Positions 8,151 to 15,928 of a DNA stretch of 64,000 nucleotides are shown one piece after another. A program made the position numbers and the translations under genes. Source of the stretch: Sulfitobacter brevis (GTDB lineage Bacteria; Pseudomonadota; Alphaproteobacteria; Rhodobacterales; Rhodobacteraceae); NCBI RefSeq assembly GCF_900112755.1, contig NZ_FOMW01000001.1:186001-250000 (forward strand), given 5' to 3'. The stretch's first letter is position 1. Every line of letters starts with the position of its first letter. The notes below the pieces were generated by a model. That model searched no databases and had not been told where the DNA came from. It worked only from the letters and a program-made list of their open reading frames with translations.

Positions 8151-9482
8151 TCAGCCCACCAGCGCCTTATGAATGTCCATCGCCGCATCGCGTCCCTGCG
8201 CGACCGCCGTCACTGTCAGGTCTTCGCCGCCGCCGGTGCAGTCACCGCCCGCCCAGACTCCGCTGACCGAGGTGCGCCCCGCCGCATCGACGCGAATTTT
8301 CCGCCCGTCGAGCGCTGGCAATCCGTCGCCTTCCAGCGTTTGCCCGATGGCACGAAACACTTGATCGGCAGGCAGGCGCAACATCTGCCCTGTGCCTTTC
8401 ATGGCATCATCGACATATTCAAACTCGATTTCGCGCACCGCACCATTTCCGTGCACGGCCACTGGCACCACATGGGTGACAATCCGCACCCCCTGCGAGG
8501 CTGCAAGATCCTGTTCGAACCGGCTGGCGTTCATCCGGTCGCGTCCACGCCGGTAGGCCAAGGTGACGTTCAAAGCGCCCAAAAGCTTGGCCTGTACGGC
8601 AGCATCCACCGCCGTCATGCCGCCACCAATCACCACAACATCGCGGCCAATCGGCACCTGCGCCAAGTCATCGGCTTGCCGCAGATCGGCGATAAAATCC
8701 ACCGCATCCACAACACCTTGCTTATCCGCCCCCGGCGCGTCCAACGCATTGACGCCGCCCAGCCCCATGCCAAGAAACACCGCGTCGAAATCTTTTTGCA
8801 ATCCTTCCAGCGTCACATCACGGCCCAAGGCCACGCCGTGCCGTATCACGATGCCGCCAATTTGCATCAGCCAGTCGACCTCCGCCTGCGCAAAACCGTC
8901 CGTGGTTTTGTAGGTCGCGATCCCGTATTCATTCAGCCCGCCCGGCTTGGGGCGTGCGTCCAGTACCACCACGTCATGCCCGAGCATCGCCAAACGGTGC
9001 GCACAAGACAGCCCAGCAGGCCCCGCCCCGACAATGGCCACGGTCTTTTCTGTCCTTGCGGCGCGCACAAACGGATGTTTGCCCTGCGCCTGCAAATGAT
9101 CGGTGGCATAGCGTTGCAGCTGGCCGATTAGCACCGGCTTGCCCTCTGCAACCTCCCGCACACAAACCTCTTCGCAGAGCGTTTCGGTCGGGCAGACCCG
9201 CGCGCACATTCCGCCCAGAATGTTCTGGCTCAGGATCGTTTTGGCCGCCGCATCTGGTGTTCCGGTAGCGATCTGGCGAATGAACAACGGTATGTCGATG
9301 TCCGTAGGGCAAGCCGTCATGCACGGCGCGTCGTGACAAAAGTAACAGCGGTCCGCCGCTACCAGCGCCTCGTGGCTGTCGAGCGGCGGATGCAGGTCCG
9401 AAAACTCTGCCTCATAGGTGCCAGCCGCCAAGCGCCCGGCCCTGATCCCCGGTTCAAAGACATCTGTGGTCATACGGTTCAT
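8151..9482 (-). CDS. preT: NAD-dependent dihydropyrimidine dehydrogenase subunit PreT
   Basis: This 443-aa flavoprotein feeds electrons from NAD(P)H to PreA. An N-terminal cysteine-rich region (CYFCHDAPCMTACP at about 47-60, and GGMCARVCPTETLCEEVC at about 90-107) would hold Fe-S clusters. A FAD Rossmann motif VAIVGAGPAGLSC follows near residue 150, and a second dinucleotide motif DVVVIGGGMTAVDAA near residue 285. It resembles the small glutamate-synthase-type oxidoreductases. It starts the preTA operon, and a RutR-like palindrome lies 49 bases upstream of its ATG, so it should be induced with the hydrolase operon. Confidence 0.94.
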   Translation of the reverse strand: MNRMTTDVFEPGIRAGRLAAGTYEAEFSDLHPPLDSHEALVAADRCYFCHDAPCMTACPTDIDIPLFIRQIATGTPDAAAKTILSQNILGGMCARVCPTETLCEEVCVREVAEGKPVLIGQLQRYATDHLQAQGKHPFVRAARTEKTVAIVGAGPAGLSCAHRLAMLGHDVVVLDARPKPGGLNEYGIATYKTTDGFAQAEVDWLMQIGGIVIRHGVALGRDVTLEGLQKDFDAVFLGMGLGGVNALDAPGADKQGVVDAVDFIADLRQADDLAQVPIGRDVVVIGGGMTAVDAAVQAKLLGALNVTLAYRRGRDRMNASRFEQDLAASQGVRIVTHVVPVAVHGNGAVREIEFEYVDDAMKGTGQMLRLPADQVFRAIGQTLEGDGLPALDGRKIRVDAAGRTSVSGVWAGGDCTGGGEDLTVTAVAQGRDAAMDIHKALVG

Positions 9483-9530
9483 CCCTGAAATCTTATTGAT
9501 TATGTGAAAATGCTGGCACGGAAGTATTTT

Positions 9531-9546
9531 TTTATCAACTGGTAAA
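9531..9546. promoter_or_regulatory. RutR-like operator 2 (preT promoter region)
   Basis: The sequence TTTATCA-AC-TGGTAAA has the same 7-2-7 spacing as operator 1 and differs from it by a single base in the arms. It lies 49 bases upstream of the preT start, where a repressor could block transcription. Control by the RutR-like protein is inferred from its identity with the site beside the regulator gene. Confidence 0.72.
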
Positions 9547-9588
9547 TTTTTTACTTTTCAAGAGTCCCCAACGGGTCCCGAAAAGTGC

Positions 9589-9729
9589 TTAAAAATCAGG
9601 GCTTCGAGGATGATTCTTGACCATCTCGAGAACTTCCGAGAGTGACATAGCTGCCAACAAACGCATTGCGCCGCCCTCCTCATGGCAGATGACAGGCAGC
9701 ATCTTGTCGCCTATAAGTTGATCCAACAT
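9589..9729 (-). CDS. possible small hypothetical protein (46 aa)
   Basis: An ATG frame encodes 46 aa, starting MLDQLIGDKMLPVICHEEGG and ending MVKNHPRSPDF, with a plausible amphipathic helix (AAMSLSEVLEMVKN). An in-frame stop precedes the ATG directly, and no good ribosome site is visible. It lies in the preT upstream region on the same strand as preT, divergent from the small zinc-finger gene. It could be a real short gene or a chance frame; the composition looks protein-like but there is no other support. Confidence 0.33.
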   Translation of the reverse strand: MLDQLIGDKMLPVICHEEGGAMRLLAAMSLSEVLEMVKNHPRSPDF

Positions 9730-9751
9730 TTATCAAAGAATTGGTCATCGA

Positions 9752-9970
9752 ATGTGGGAACCCCCCTCGCGCCTGCCGGACAAACCGAAAAAGCAGAGCT
9801 GTAACCGGTGCCGCACCGCAGGCCGCGTGCCATGTGAATTTTGCGCCGGCAGGGGCGAGACAATCGCGGGCCGCGACGCCAAGGGCTATCCGAAATACGC
9901 CCGCTGCAGCGCTTGTTTCGGCAATAAATCCATGCGCTGCAGAAATTGCAGTGGCGAGGGGTTTGTCTGA
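9752..9970 (+). CDS. small DnaJ-type zinc-finger protein (72 aa)
   Basis: The protein has four CxxC pairs: C17/C20, C28/C31 followed by AGRG, C52/C55, and C63/C66 followed by SGEG. This is the layout of the cysteine-rich zinc domain of DnaJ, which binds two zinc ions, but here it stands alone without J-domain or substrate domain. Such stand-alone domains can bind unfolded protein or RNA-binding partners; the role here is unknown. The ATG at 9752 has only a weak ribosome site. No operon partner is evident; a cold-shock gene follows 286 bases later on the same strand. Confidence 0.75.
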   Translation: MWEPPSRLPDKPKKQSCNRCRTAGRVPCEFCAGRGETIAGRDAKGYPKYARCSACFGNKSMRCRNCSGEGFV

Positions 9971-10256
9971 CCTAAGGGTCCAACCGCTGAGGCTGGCTGA
10001 GGCGGTTCAGGCCCTAAAAGGCGAGTATTTCTCGCCCTTAAGGTGCCAATTTGCGCGACGGGCTCAGTCGGCGGGGTACCGCCGGAACAAGCAAAGCCTA
10101 TAAAAATGCTTGATTTTTAACCGCGCCTTTCCAATATCTACCACGCGACGCGAATGAATATCGACCACTGCTCCTCAAGAGGCTCAGGACGATTCACTTT
10201 CGACAGAGCCACGCTGCCACATTCTGTGGGCAGGACAAACGACAGGAGACACGGTC

Positions 10257-10463
10257 ATGGCAACTGGCACCGTAAAATGGTTCAACACTACTAAAGGCTT
10301 CGGCTTTATTGCGCCTGATGGCGGCGGCAAAGACATCTTTGTGCACATTTCAGCAGTCGAGCGCGCAGGCCTCACCGGCCTTGCTGACAACCAAAAGGTG
10401 ACTTTCGACATCGAATCAGGCCGTGATGGCCGCGAAAGCGCCGCCAACCTCGCGTTGGCCTAA
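10257..10463 (+). CDS. cold-shock domain protein, CspA family
   Basis: This 68-aa single-domain protein carries the RNA-binding motifs RNP1 (KGFGFIAP, about residues 13-20) and RNP2 (IFVHIS, about 27-32) on an OB fold, so it should bind single-stranded nucleic acid and melt RNA structure. The ribosome site AGGAGA is well placed before the ATG. The upstream spacer of 286 bases contains a short hairpin near 10018-10036 but no gene I can support; part of it may form the long 5' leader common in csp genes. A terminator hairpin follows the stop. Confidence 0.93.
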   Translation: MATGTVKWFNTTKGFGFIAPDGGGKDIFVHISAVERAGLTGLADNQKVTFDIESGRDGRESAANLALA

Positions 10464-10481
10464 CGCACGCGCAGAAGCATC

Positions 10482-10513
10482 AGATGGGCGATTGTGTTAT
10501 TGCCCATCTTTCC
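10482..10513 (+). terminator. Rho-independent-like terminator after the cold-shock gene
   Basis: The arms AGATGGGC (10482-10489) and GCCCATCT (10502-10509) form an 8-bp stem, followed by a short T-rich tract. It stands 19 bases after the stop codon. Confidence 0.6.
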
Positions 10514-10545
10514 AATCGCCCGAACCTCTCAGGAAATCGTGGCGA

Positions 10546-11211
10546 TCAATTGCCAGATACTGATGACGCGCCGTCCTGCAATTTCTCGACAAGCGTCAGC
10601 ACCTGCGGCCCAACTTCCGTCACAACGAGTGCGACCCCTTCTGCATTGGGGTGGATGCCGTCAGGCTGGAAGAACGCACGCAGGCTGGCCATATCCGTGG
10701 CCTCGTGCCCTTGCCTGATCCCCGCAAAGAAATCGGGCATGAAAACCGCGCCATAGTCTTCTGCCAGATCGGAATAGAGCGCGTCGAAACGGCTCTTATA
10801 CTCTGCACCAAAGTTCTGTGGCGCTTCCATACCAATCAATAGAACATCAACCTGTTTGGCGGCGGCGGCCTTCAATATCCCCTCCAGATTGATGCGGGCC
10901 TGATCGGGGTCCAACCCGCGCAACAGATCATTCCCGCCCAGCGCCACGATCATCCCGTCCACATCCGGCGTCAGCGTCCAATCGACGCGCGACAGCCCGC
11001 CCGCAGTAGTATCGCCCGACACGCCTGCGTTTATCAGCGTCACCTCGGCTCCTTCGGCGGTCAGCCAATCTTGCAGTTGCGGGACGAAACCCTCCTCCTG
11101 CGGCAGACCATAGCCCTGCGTCAGACTGTCGCCCAAGGCGGCAATAACCAGTTCTTTTGCCTGTGCCGAGCCGGCCAGACACAAAACAATCGCGATCATG
11201 AACTTGCGCAT
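10546..11211 (-). CDS. tesA: arylesterase / TesA-like SGNH hydrolase
   Basis: This secreted serine esterase has a signal peptide (MRKFMIAIVLCLAGSAQA, then KE), so it should act in the periplasm. SGNH blocks are all visible: block I GDSLTQGYG with the nucleophile serine, block III GGNDLL, and block V DGIHPNAEG with the Asp-His pair. TesA enzymes hydrolyse acyl-CoA thioesters, lysophospholipids and aryl esters. GGAGG lies upstream; a GTG at 11214 and a TTG at 11220 are alternative starts. It is divergent from a YbbA-YbbP pair, which accompanies tesA in E. coli too. Confidence 0.9.
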   Translation of the reverse strand: MRKFMIAIVLCLAGSAQAKELVIAALGDSLTQGYGLPQEEGFVPQLQDWLTAEGAEVTLINAGVSGDTTAGGLSRVDWTLTPDVDGMIVALGGNDLLRGLDPDQARINLEGILKAAAAKQVDVLLIGMEAPQNFGAEYKSRFDALYSDLAEDYGAVFMPDFFAGIRQGHEATDMASLRAFFQPDGIHPNAEGVALVVTEVGPQVLTLVEKLQDGASSVSGN

Positions 11212-11259
11212 CACGCTCAAACCTCCATATGCAACAGGACCCTAACAGAAGGCCCGCCC

Positions 11260-11928
11260 GTGACCGACCCTGTATTCCAACTCCAAGATGTGACTTTAAA
11301 ACTCAAGGGCAATGCCGGACCGATAGATATTCTGCGCGGTGTATCGCTTGAGGTAACCAAGGGCGAGACCGTGGCGTTGACCGGCCCATCGGGATCCGGG
11401 AAATCCTCGCTCTTGATGGTGATGGGCGGGCTGGAGCAAGCCACGGGCGGCTCTGTCCTCGCCTTGGGCCAGAACCTTAGCACCATGAACGAAGACGCCC
11501 TGTCGCGGTTCCGTCAGGGGCGCATGGGCATTGTGTTTCAATCGTTTCATCTGATCCCGACGATGACGGCGCTGGAAAACGTCGCCACCCCGCTGGAGTT
11601 GGCAGGCGTATCGAACGCTTTTGAGCAGGCCGAAGCAGCCCTCTCCGCTGTGGGCCTTGCCGCGCGTATCAACCACTATCCAACCCAGATGTCGGGCGGC
11701 GAGCAGCAACGTGTCGCGCTGGCCCGCGCCTGCGCGCCCCGCCCCGCGATCCTGCTTGCAGATGAGCCGACCGGCAATCTCGACAGTGTCACGGGCGCAA
11801 CGATCATGGATTTGCTCTTCGAGATGCGCGACAGCTACGGCGCGACCCTCGTGTTGGTTACCCATGACCCGGCCCTAGCGGTGCGCTGCGACCGTGCCAT
11901 ATCCCTCGCCGACGGGCGCGTCGCATGA
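11260..11928 (+). CDS. ybbA: ABC transporter ATP-binding protein, YbbA/LolD type
   Basis: This 222-aa ATPase of the MacB/LolD branch has Walker [10 protein letters not shown], signature MSGGEQQR and Walker [13 protein letters not shown], with the H-loop in VTHDPALA. It pairs with the large permease that follows, overlapping it by four bases (ATGA). I chose GTG 11260, which follows AGAAGG; the frame is open further upstream but that part is antisense to tesA. The E. coli homologue pair YbbA-YbbP is not firmly characterised. Association with tesA suggests handling of lipids or lipoproteins at the envelope. Confidence 0.9.
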   Translation: MTDPVFQLQDVTLKLKGNAGPIDILRGVSLEVTKGETVALTGPSGSGKSSLLMVMGGLEQATGGSVLALGQNLSTMNEDALSRFRQGRMGIVFQSFHLIPTMTALENVATPLELAGVSNAFEQAEAALSAVGLAARINHYPTQMSGGEQQRVALARACAPRPAILLADEPTGNLDSVTGATIMDLLFEMRDSYGATLVLVTHDPALAVRCDRAISLADGRVA

Positions 11929-14441
11929 GCCTTGCCCACGCGGCCCGCTTTGCCCGCCGTGAAATGCGCGGCGGTCTGCGCGGTTTTCGCCTGTTCATCG
12001 CTTGCCTGGCCTTGGGCGTTGCCGCGATTGCGGCGGTCGGCTCGGTTCGGGCTGCCATCGAAGGCGGATTAAAGCGCGAGGGAGCCGCCTTGCTTGGCGG
12101 TGCCGCAGAGCTTGATTTCACCTATCGTTTTGCCTCACCTGAGGAGCGTGACTGGATCGAGAGCCGCGCCACTGCAGTCTCCGAAATTGCTGAATTCCGA
12201 TCTATGGCCGTGGTCGCTGACGAGCGGACCCTGACGCAGGTCAAAGCTGTCGACGCCGCCTACCCCTTGCTGGGCACCGTCGCGCTGGAGCCCCCGATGC
12301 CGCTTGCCGAGGCGCTCGGCGATTACCCCGCTGGGCCCGGTGCGGTGATGGAACGCGCCTTGGTCGACCGGCTTGGTCTGAGTGCAGGCGATAATTTCAA
12401 ACTGGGCGACAAGACCTTCCACCTGTCTGCGGTGCTGACCCGCGAACCTGATAGCGCGGCGGGCGGCTTTGCCCTCGGGCCGCGCACCTTGCTGCGCCGC
12501 GCAGCGCTCGACGGGTCGGGGTTGCTAGCGCAAGGCACCTTATTCAACAGCAAATACCGCCTGACCTTGGCCGAGGGCACCGATCTCGACACCCTGAAGT
12601 CACAGGCGCAGACCGAGTTCGCCAATAGCGGCATGCGCTGGACCGATGCCCGCAATGGCGCGCCCGGCGTCGCGCGTTTCGTCGAACGGATGAGCGCGTT
12701 TTTGATCCTTGTCGGCCTGTCGGGGCTGGCGGTTGGCGGGGTCGGCGTTTCTGCTGCGGTGCGCAACTATCTGCAGAGCAAGACGCAGGTGATCGCGATC
12801 CTGCGGGCCTTGGGCGCGGACCGTGCGACAATCTTCCAGACCTATCTGATCCAGATTGGGGCGTTGTCACTTTTGGGCGTCGCCATAGGCGTGGTACTCG
12901 GTGCGCTGGTGCCGCTGTTGCTGGCCCCGCTGATCGAGGCGCGACTGCCGATTCCTGCGGCCTTTGCGATCTATCCCGCACCATTGGCCGAAGCGGCGAT
13001 TTACGGCATTCTGACCGCACTTGCCTTTACCCTATGGCCGCTGGCCCGCACCGAACAGGTCCGCCCTGCAACGCTGTTTCGCGATGCGTGGCAAGGGGCA
13101 CAGCGCTGGCCAGCACCGCGGTACATCATCATCACCATCCTGCTCGTAGCCGCGCTGGTTGGGTTGGCAGGACTGTTCAACGGCTCATGGTGGCTCACGC
13201 TGACGACATTGGGCGGCATCGCAGTTGCGTTGGTGTTGCTGAGCCTTGCGGCCCTCGCAGTGCGGTATCTAGCACGTAAGGGCGCGCGCATGGCACGCGG
13301 TCACCCGCGCCTGCGATGGGCGCTGGCCGCGATCAGCGGGCCGGGCGAAGGGGCGGGCGCCGTTGTGCTGTCTTTGGGGCTGGGCCTGTCCGTACTCGCC
13401 GCTGTCGGGCAAATCGACGGTAACCTGCGCATGACGATTTCGGGCAACCTGCCAGATATCGCGCCCTCCTATTTCTTCGTCGACATCCAGAAAGACCAGA
13501 TGGCGGGCTATACCGAACGGCTGGAAAATGACCCCGCCGTCAGCCGCATCGATACCGCGCCAATGCTGCGAGGCGTGGTGACCCGCATCAATGGCAAGCC
13601 TGCCAAGGATGTTGCGGGCGATCATTGGGTCGTGCGCGGTGATCGGGGCCTGACCTATGCCGCCAGCCCGCAAGAGCATGACACCCTCACCCAAGGCGCA
13701 TGGTGGGCTGCCGATTATGACGGACCACCGCTGATCAGCTTTGCCGCCGAGGAGGCCGAGGAGATTGGCCTCAAACTTGGCGATACCCTCACCGTGAACG
13801 TGTTGGGCCGCGACATCACCGGCACCATCGCCAACTTCCGCGAAGTAGAATTCTCCGGCGCAGCGCTGGGGTTCGTTATAACCATGAATCCCAAAGCGCT
13901 GCAGGGTGCGCCGCATACCTTCATCTCTACGGTCTATTCCTCCCCCGAGGCCGAAGCCGCGATCCTGCGGGATCTGGCCAACGCCTATCCCAATATCACC
14001 GCGATCCGTGTGCGCGACGCCATCGACCGCGTGGCCGAGGTACTCACGGGCCTTGCCGCCGCCACGTCCTACGGGGCGCTGGCGACGCTGTTGACCGGTT
14101 TTCTGGTGTTGATCGGCGCGGCCGCAGCGGGTGCTGACGCCCGCACCTTCGAGGCGGCAATGCTGAAAACCTTCGGCGCCTCGCGCCGCGCCATAGCCGC
14201 CAGCTTTGTCCTGCGCGCCGCCCTTTTGGGGCTGTTTGCAGGAACCGTCGCCCTGCTCGCGGGTATCTTAGGGGGCTGGGCCGTTAGCCGCTTTGTGATG
14301 GAAACCGATTTCAGCATCATCTGGTCCTCGGCCCTGATGATCGTGGCAGGGGGCGTTATGGCGACAATTCTAGCGGGCCTCGGCTTTGCCTTGGCATCGC
14401 TCAATGCGCGCCCTGCCCAAGTGTTGCGCGCCCGCGAATAA
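11925..14441 (+). CDS. ybbP: FtsX-like permease, YbbP type
   Basis: This is a large 838-aa inner-membrane protein with an N-terminal transmembrane helix (about 20-42), a periplasmic domain, then two FtsX/MacB-type membrane blocks (about 245-450 and 465-490, with further helices at the C-terminus, about 705-835). It works with the ATPase encoded just upstream (4-base overlap). MacB-superfamily systems act as mechanotransmitters or extract lipoproteins or peptides rather than import solutes. The gene is intact and normal in length for YbbP. The specific substrate is unknown. Confidence 0.9.
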   Translation: MSLAHAARFARREMRGGLRGFRLFIACLALGVAAIAAVGSVRAAIEGGLKREGAALLGGAAELDFTYRFASPEERDWIESRATAVSEIAEFRSMAVVADERTLTQVKAVDAAYPLLGTVALEPPMPLAEALGDYPAGPGAVMERALVDRLGLSAGDNFKLGDKTFHLSAVLTREPDSAAGGFALGPRTLLRRAALDGSGLLAQGTLFNSKYRLTLAEGTDLDTLKSQAQTEFANSGMRWTDARNGAPGVARFVERMSAFLILVGLSGLAVGGVGVSAAVRNYLQSKTQVIAILRALGADRATIFQTYLIQIGALSLLGVAIGVVLGALVPLLLAPLIEARLPIPAAFAIYPAPLAEAAIYGILTALAFTLWPLARTEQVRPATLFRDAWQGAQRWPAPRYIIITILLVAALVGLAGLFNGSWWLTLTTLGGIAVALVLLSLAALAVRYLARKGARMARGHPRLRWALAAISGPGEGAGAVVLSLGLGLSVLAAVGQIDGNLRMTISGNLPDIAPSYFFVDIQKDQMAGYTERLENDPAVSRIDTAPMLRGVVTRINGKPAKDVAGDHWVVRGDRGLTYAASPQEHDTLTQGAWWAADYDGPPLISFAAEEAEEIGLKLGDTLTVNVLGRDITGTIANFREVEFSGAALGFVITMNPKALQGAPHTFISTVYSSPEAEAAILRDLANAYPNITAIRVRDAIDRVAEVLTGLAAATSYGALATLLTGFLVLIGAAAAGADARTFEAAMLKTFGASRRAIAASFVLRAALLGLFAGTVALLAGILGGWAVSRFVMETDFSIIWSSALMIVAGGVMATILAGLGFALASLNARPAQVLRARE

Positions 14442-14460
14442 CCTATTTTGAGGAACCGAA

Positions 14461-15324
14461 ATGACCGACAACCTGCCCGCCGCCCCAAAGCCTGCGCTGA
14501 CGACTGCACAGCAACAGCATGTGCTAAATATCATCCGGCGTGCAGCAAAGGCCGAGATCATGCCACGATTCCGCAGCCTCGCCAGCTCTGACATCGCCAG
14601 CAAATCGCGCCCCGATGATCTGGTGACCGCTGCCGACACCGCCGCCGAAACCATGATCACCCGCGCCTTGCAAACCGCCTTCCCTAGCGCGCTGGTGGTC
14701 GGCGAAGAGGCCGTCGCTGCTGATCCGACATTACTCACTAAGATCGCGGAAGCCCCGCTGGCGTTTATCATCGATCCCGTCGACGGCACGTGGAACTTCG
14801 CCCACGAGCTTGCCGTTTTCGGCGTCATCCTTGCCGCCACACAGTTCGGTCGTCCGGTCTTTGGCCTGATCTATGATCCGGTTGCGGATGACTGGGCAAT
14901 CGCCGACAGCGACAGTTCTGCACGGCTGGAACGCGCGACAGGCACCTCACGCACCCTGCACGCTGCGATCGGTAAGCCGGTCGAAAAACTTGCAGGCTAC
15001 ATCCCTCTCAACCTTTTCGCCCACCACCTGCGCCCCAAAGTAGCAGCGGCTCTGCCCAGCTTTGCGCGCAGCCACACCCTGCGCTGTTCGGCGCACGAAT
15101 ACCGGATGATCGCGCAGGGCCACACAGATTTCCTGCTCACCGCCACATTGCACCCATGGGACCATGCCGCCGGTGCGCTGATCTGCGCCCGCGCAGGGGC
15201 GCATGTGGAGATGCTGGAAGGCGGCGAATACTCCGCCGGGCGGCACGAAGGTCATCTGCTGGTCGCTCCCGACAAGGCCACGTGGAACCGCCTGCAGAAA
15301 ATATTCTCATTTTTGCTAGAATGA
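14461..15324 (+). CDS. inositol monophosphatase family protein
   Basis: This 287-aa Mg-dependent sugar-phosphatase-like protein carries the family motifs: GEE at residues 81-83, DPVDGT at 105-110 (two metal-binding aspartates), and WDHAAG near residue 225. Family members dephosphorylate inositol phosphate, 3'-phosphoadenosine-5'-phosphate, histidinol phosphate or related compounds, and the exact substrate cannot be chosen from sequence. It follows ybbP by 19 bases and may be co-transcribed with it. Confidence 0.88.
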   Translation: MTDNLPAAPKPALTTAQQQHVLNIIRRAAKAEIMPRFRSLASSDIASKSRPDDLVTAADTAAETMITRALQTAFPSALVVGEEAVAADPTLLTKIAEAPLAFIIDPVDGTWNFAHELAVFGVILAATQFGRPVFGLIYDPVADDWAIADSDSSARLERATGTSRTLHAAIGKPVEKLAGYIPLNLFAHHLRPKVAAALPSFARSHTLRCSAHEYRMIAQGHTDFLLTATLHPWDHAAGALICARAGAHVEMLEGGEYSAGRHEGHLLVAPDKATWNRLQKIFSFLLE

Positions 15325-15441
15325 GCATTTATTCGCCTAAAGGTAGGCCAAATACGGAACTCCTCCCGCCTCATAAAGGTTAATCCTGCAGCAAAAGAGG
15401 GCCATGACGATCCGGCCCGCCTCAAAAACAGGAGTTTCGTT

Positions 15442-15858
15442 ATGCTTAGCTATCTTAAGAAAGGCACGATCACGCTCGCCACGCTTGCCGTTGTTGGCAT
15501 GCCACTCGCCGCAACCGCACAAACTGCGACAATCTCGGGCCGCGTACAGGAGTTGCCATCCCCTGACACTAACGTAGCTGTACAAGCTGCGACCCCGACC
15601 ACGGCGGCCACAGCGGTAAAAGTCCGTACGGCACCCCAGCGTAATTTGGTTCCTATCAGGCAGGTGAAAAAAGTGTCGAAGCCGATCATGGCGATCCGCA
15701 ACGACAATTCAACCGCGCCGCTCCAGATCCCTGCGGAATTTAATCCGCCAGCCGGCACTTGCCGTCTGTGGTATCCAACACGCCCAGTTGCACAGCAACC
15801 CGGCCTCACAGATTGCAGCGCTACGATCCCGCGCGGTGCGATCAAATTGTTGGGCTAA
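15442..15858 (+). CDS. secreted hypothetical protein with PAG-CRLW motif
   Basis: This 138-aa protein has a clear signal peptide (cleavage after AATAQ, about residue 27), an Ala/Thr/Val-rich low-complexity stretch (about 40-65) and a C-terminal block PPAGTCRLWYPTRPVAQQPG followed by LTDC. C107 and C125 are the only cysteines and could form a disulfide in the periplasm. Blocks of the type PxGxCRxWxPxRPxxxQP occur in many small proteobacterial envelope proteins of unknown function, as far as I recall. It has its own upstream spacer and a strong terminator, so it is probably monocistronic. Confidence 0.72.
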   Translation: MLSYLKKGTITLATLAVVGMPLAATAQTATISGRVQELPSPDTNVAVQAATPTTAATAVKVRTAPQRNLVPIRQVKKVSKPIMAIRNDNSTAPLQIPAEFNPPAGTCRLWYPTRPVAQQPGLTDCSATIPRGAIKLLG

Positions 15859-15887
15859 TCAGTCTCTACAGAGAGCCGTTCTTAAAG

Positions 15888-15922
15888 AACCACCCCGCAA
15901 TTTGTGCGGGGTGGTTTTCTTT
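15888..15922 (+). terminator. strong Rho-independent terminator, shared by convergent genes
   Basis: The arms AACCACCCCGCA (15888-15899) and TGCGGGGTGGTT (15905-15916) form a 12-bp perfect stem, followed by TTCTTTTT. It ends the small secreted-protein gene, and the same hairpin could stop gcvP transcripts arriving from the right. Confidence 0.9.
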
Positions 15923-15928
15923 TTAAAC

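Noticed and set aside
10018..10036. Hairpin GGCGAG-loop-CTCGCC after the zinc-finger gene as a terminator
   Set aside because: The stem is short and there is no T-tract.
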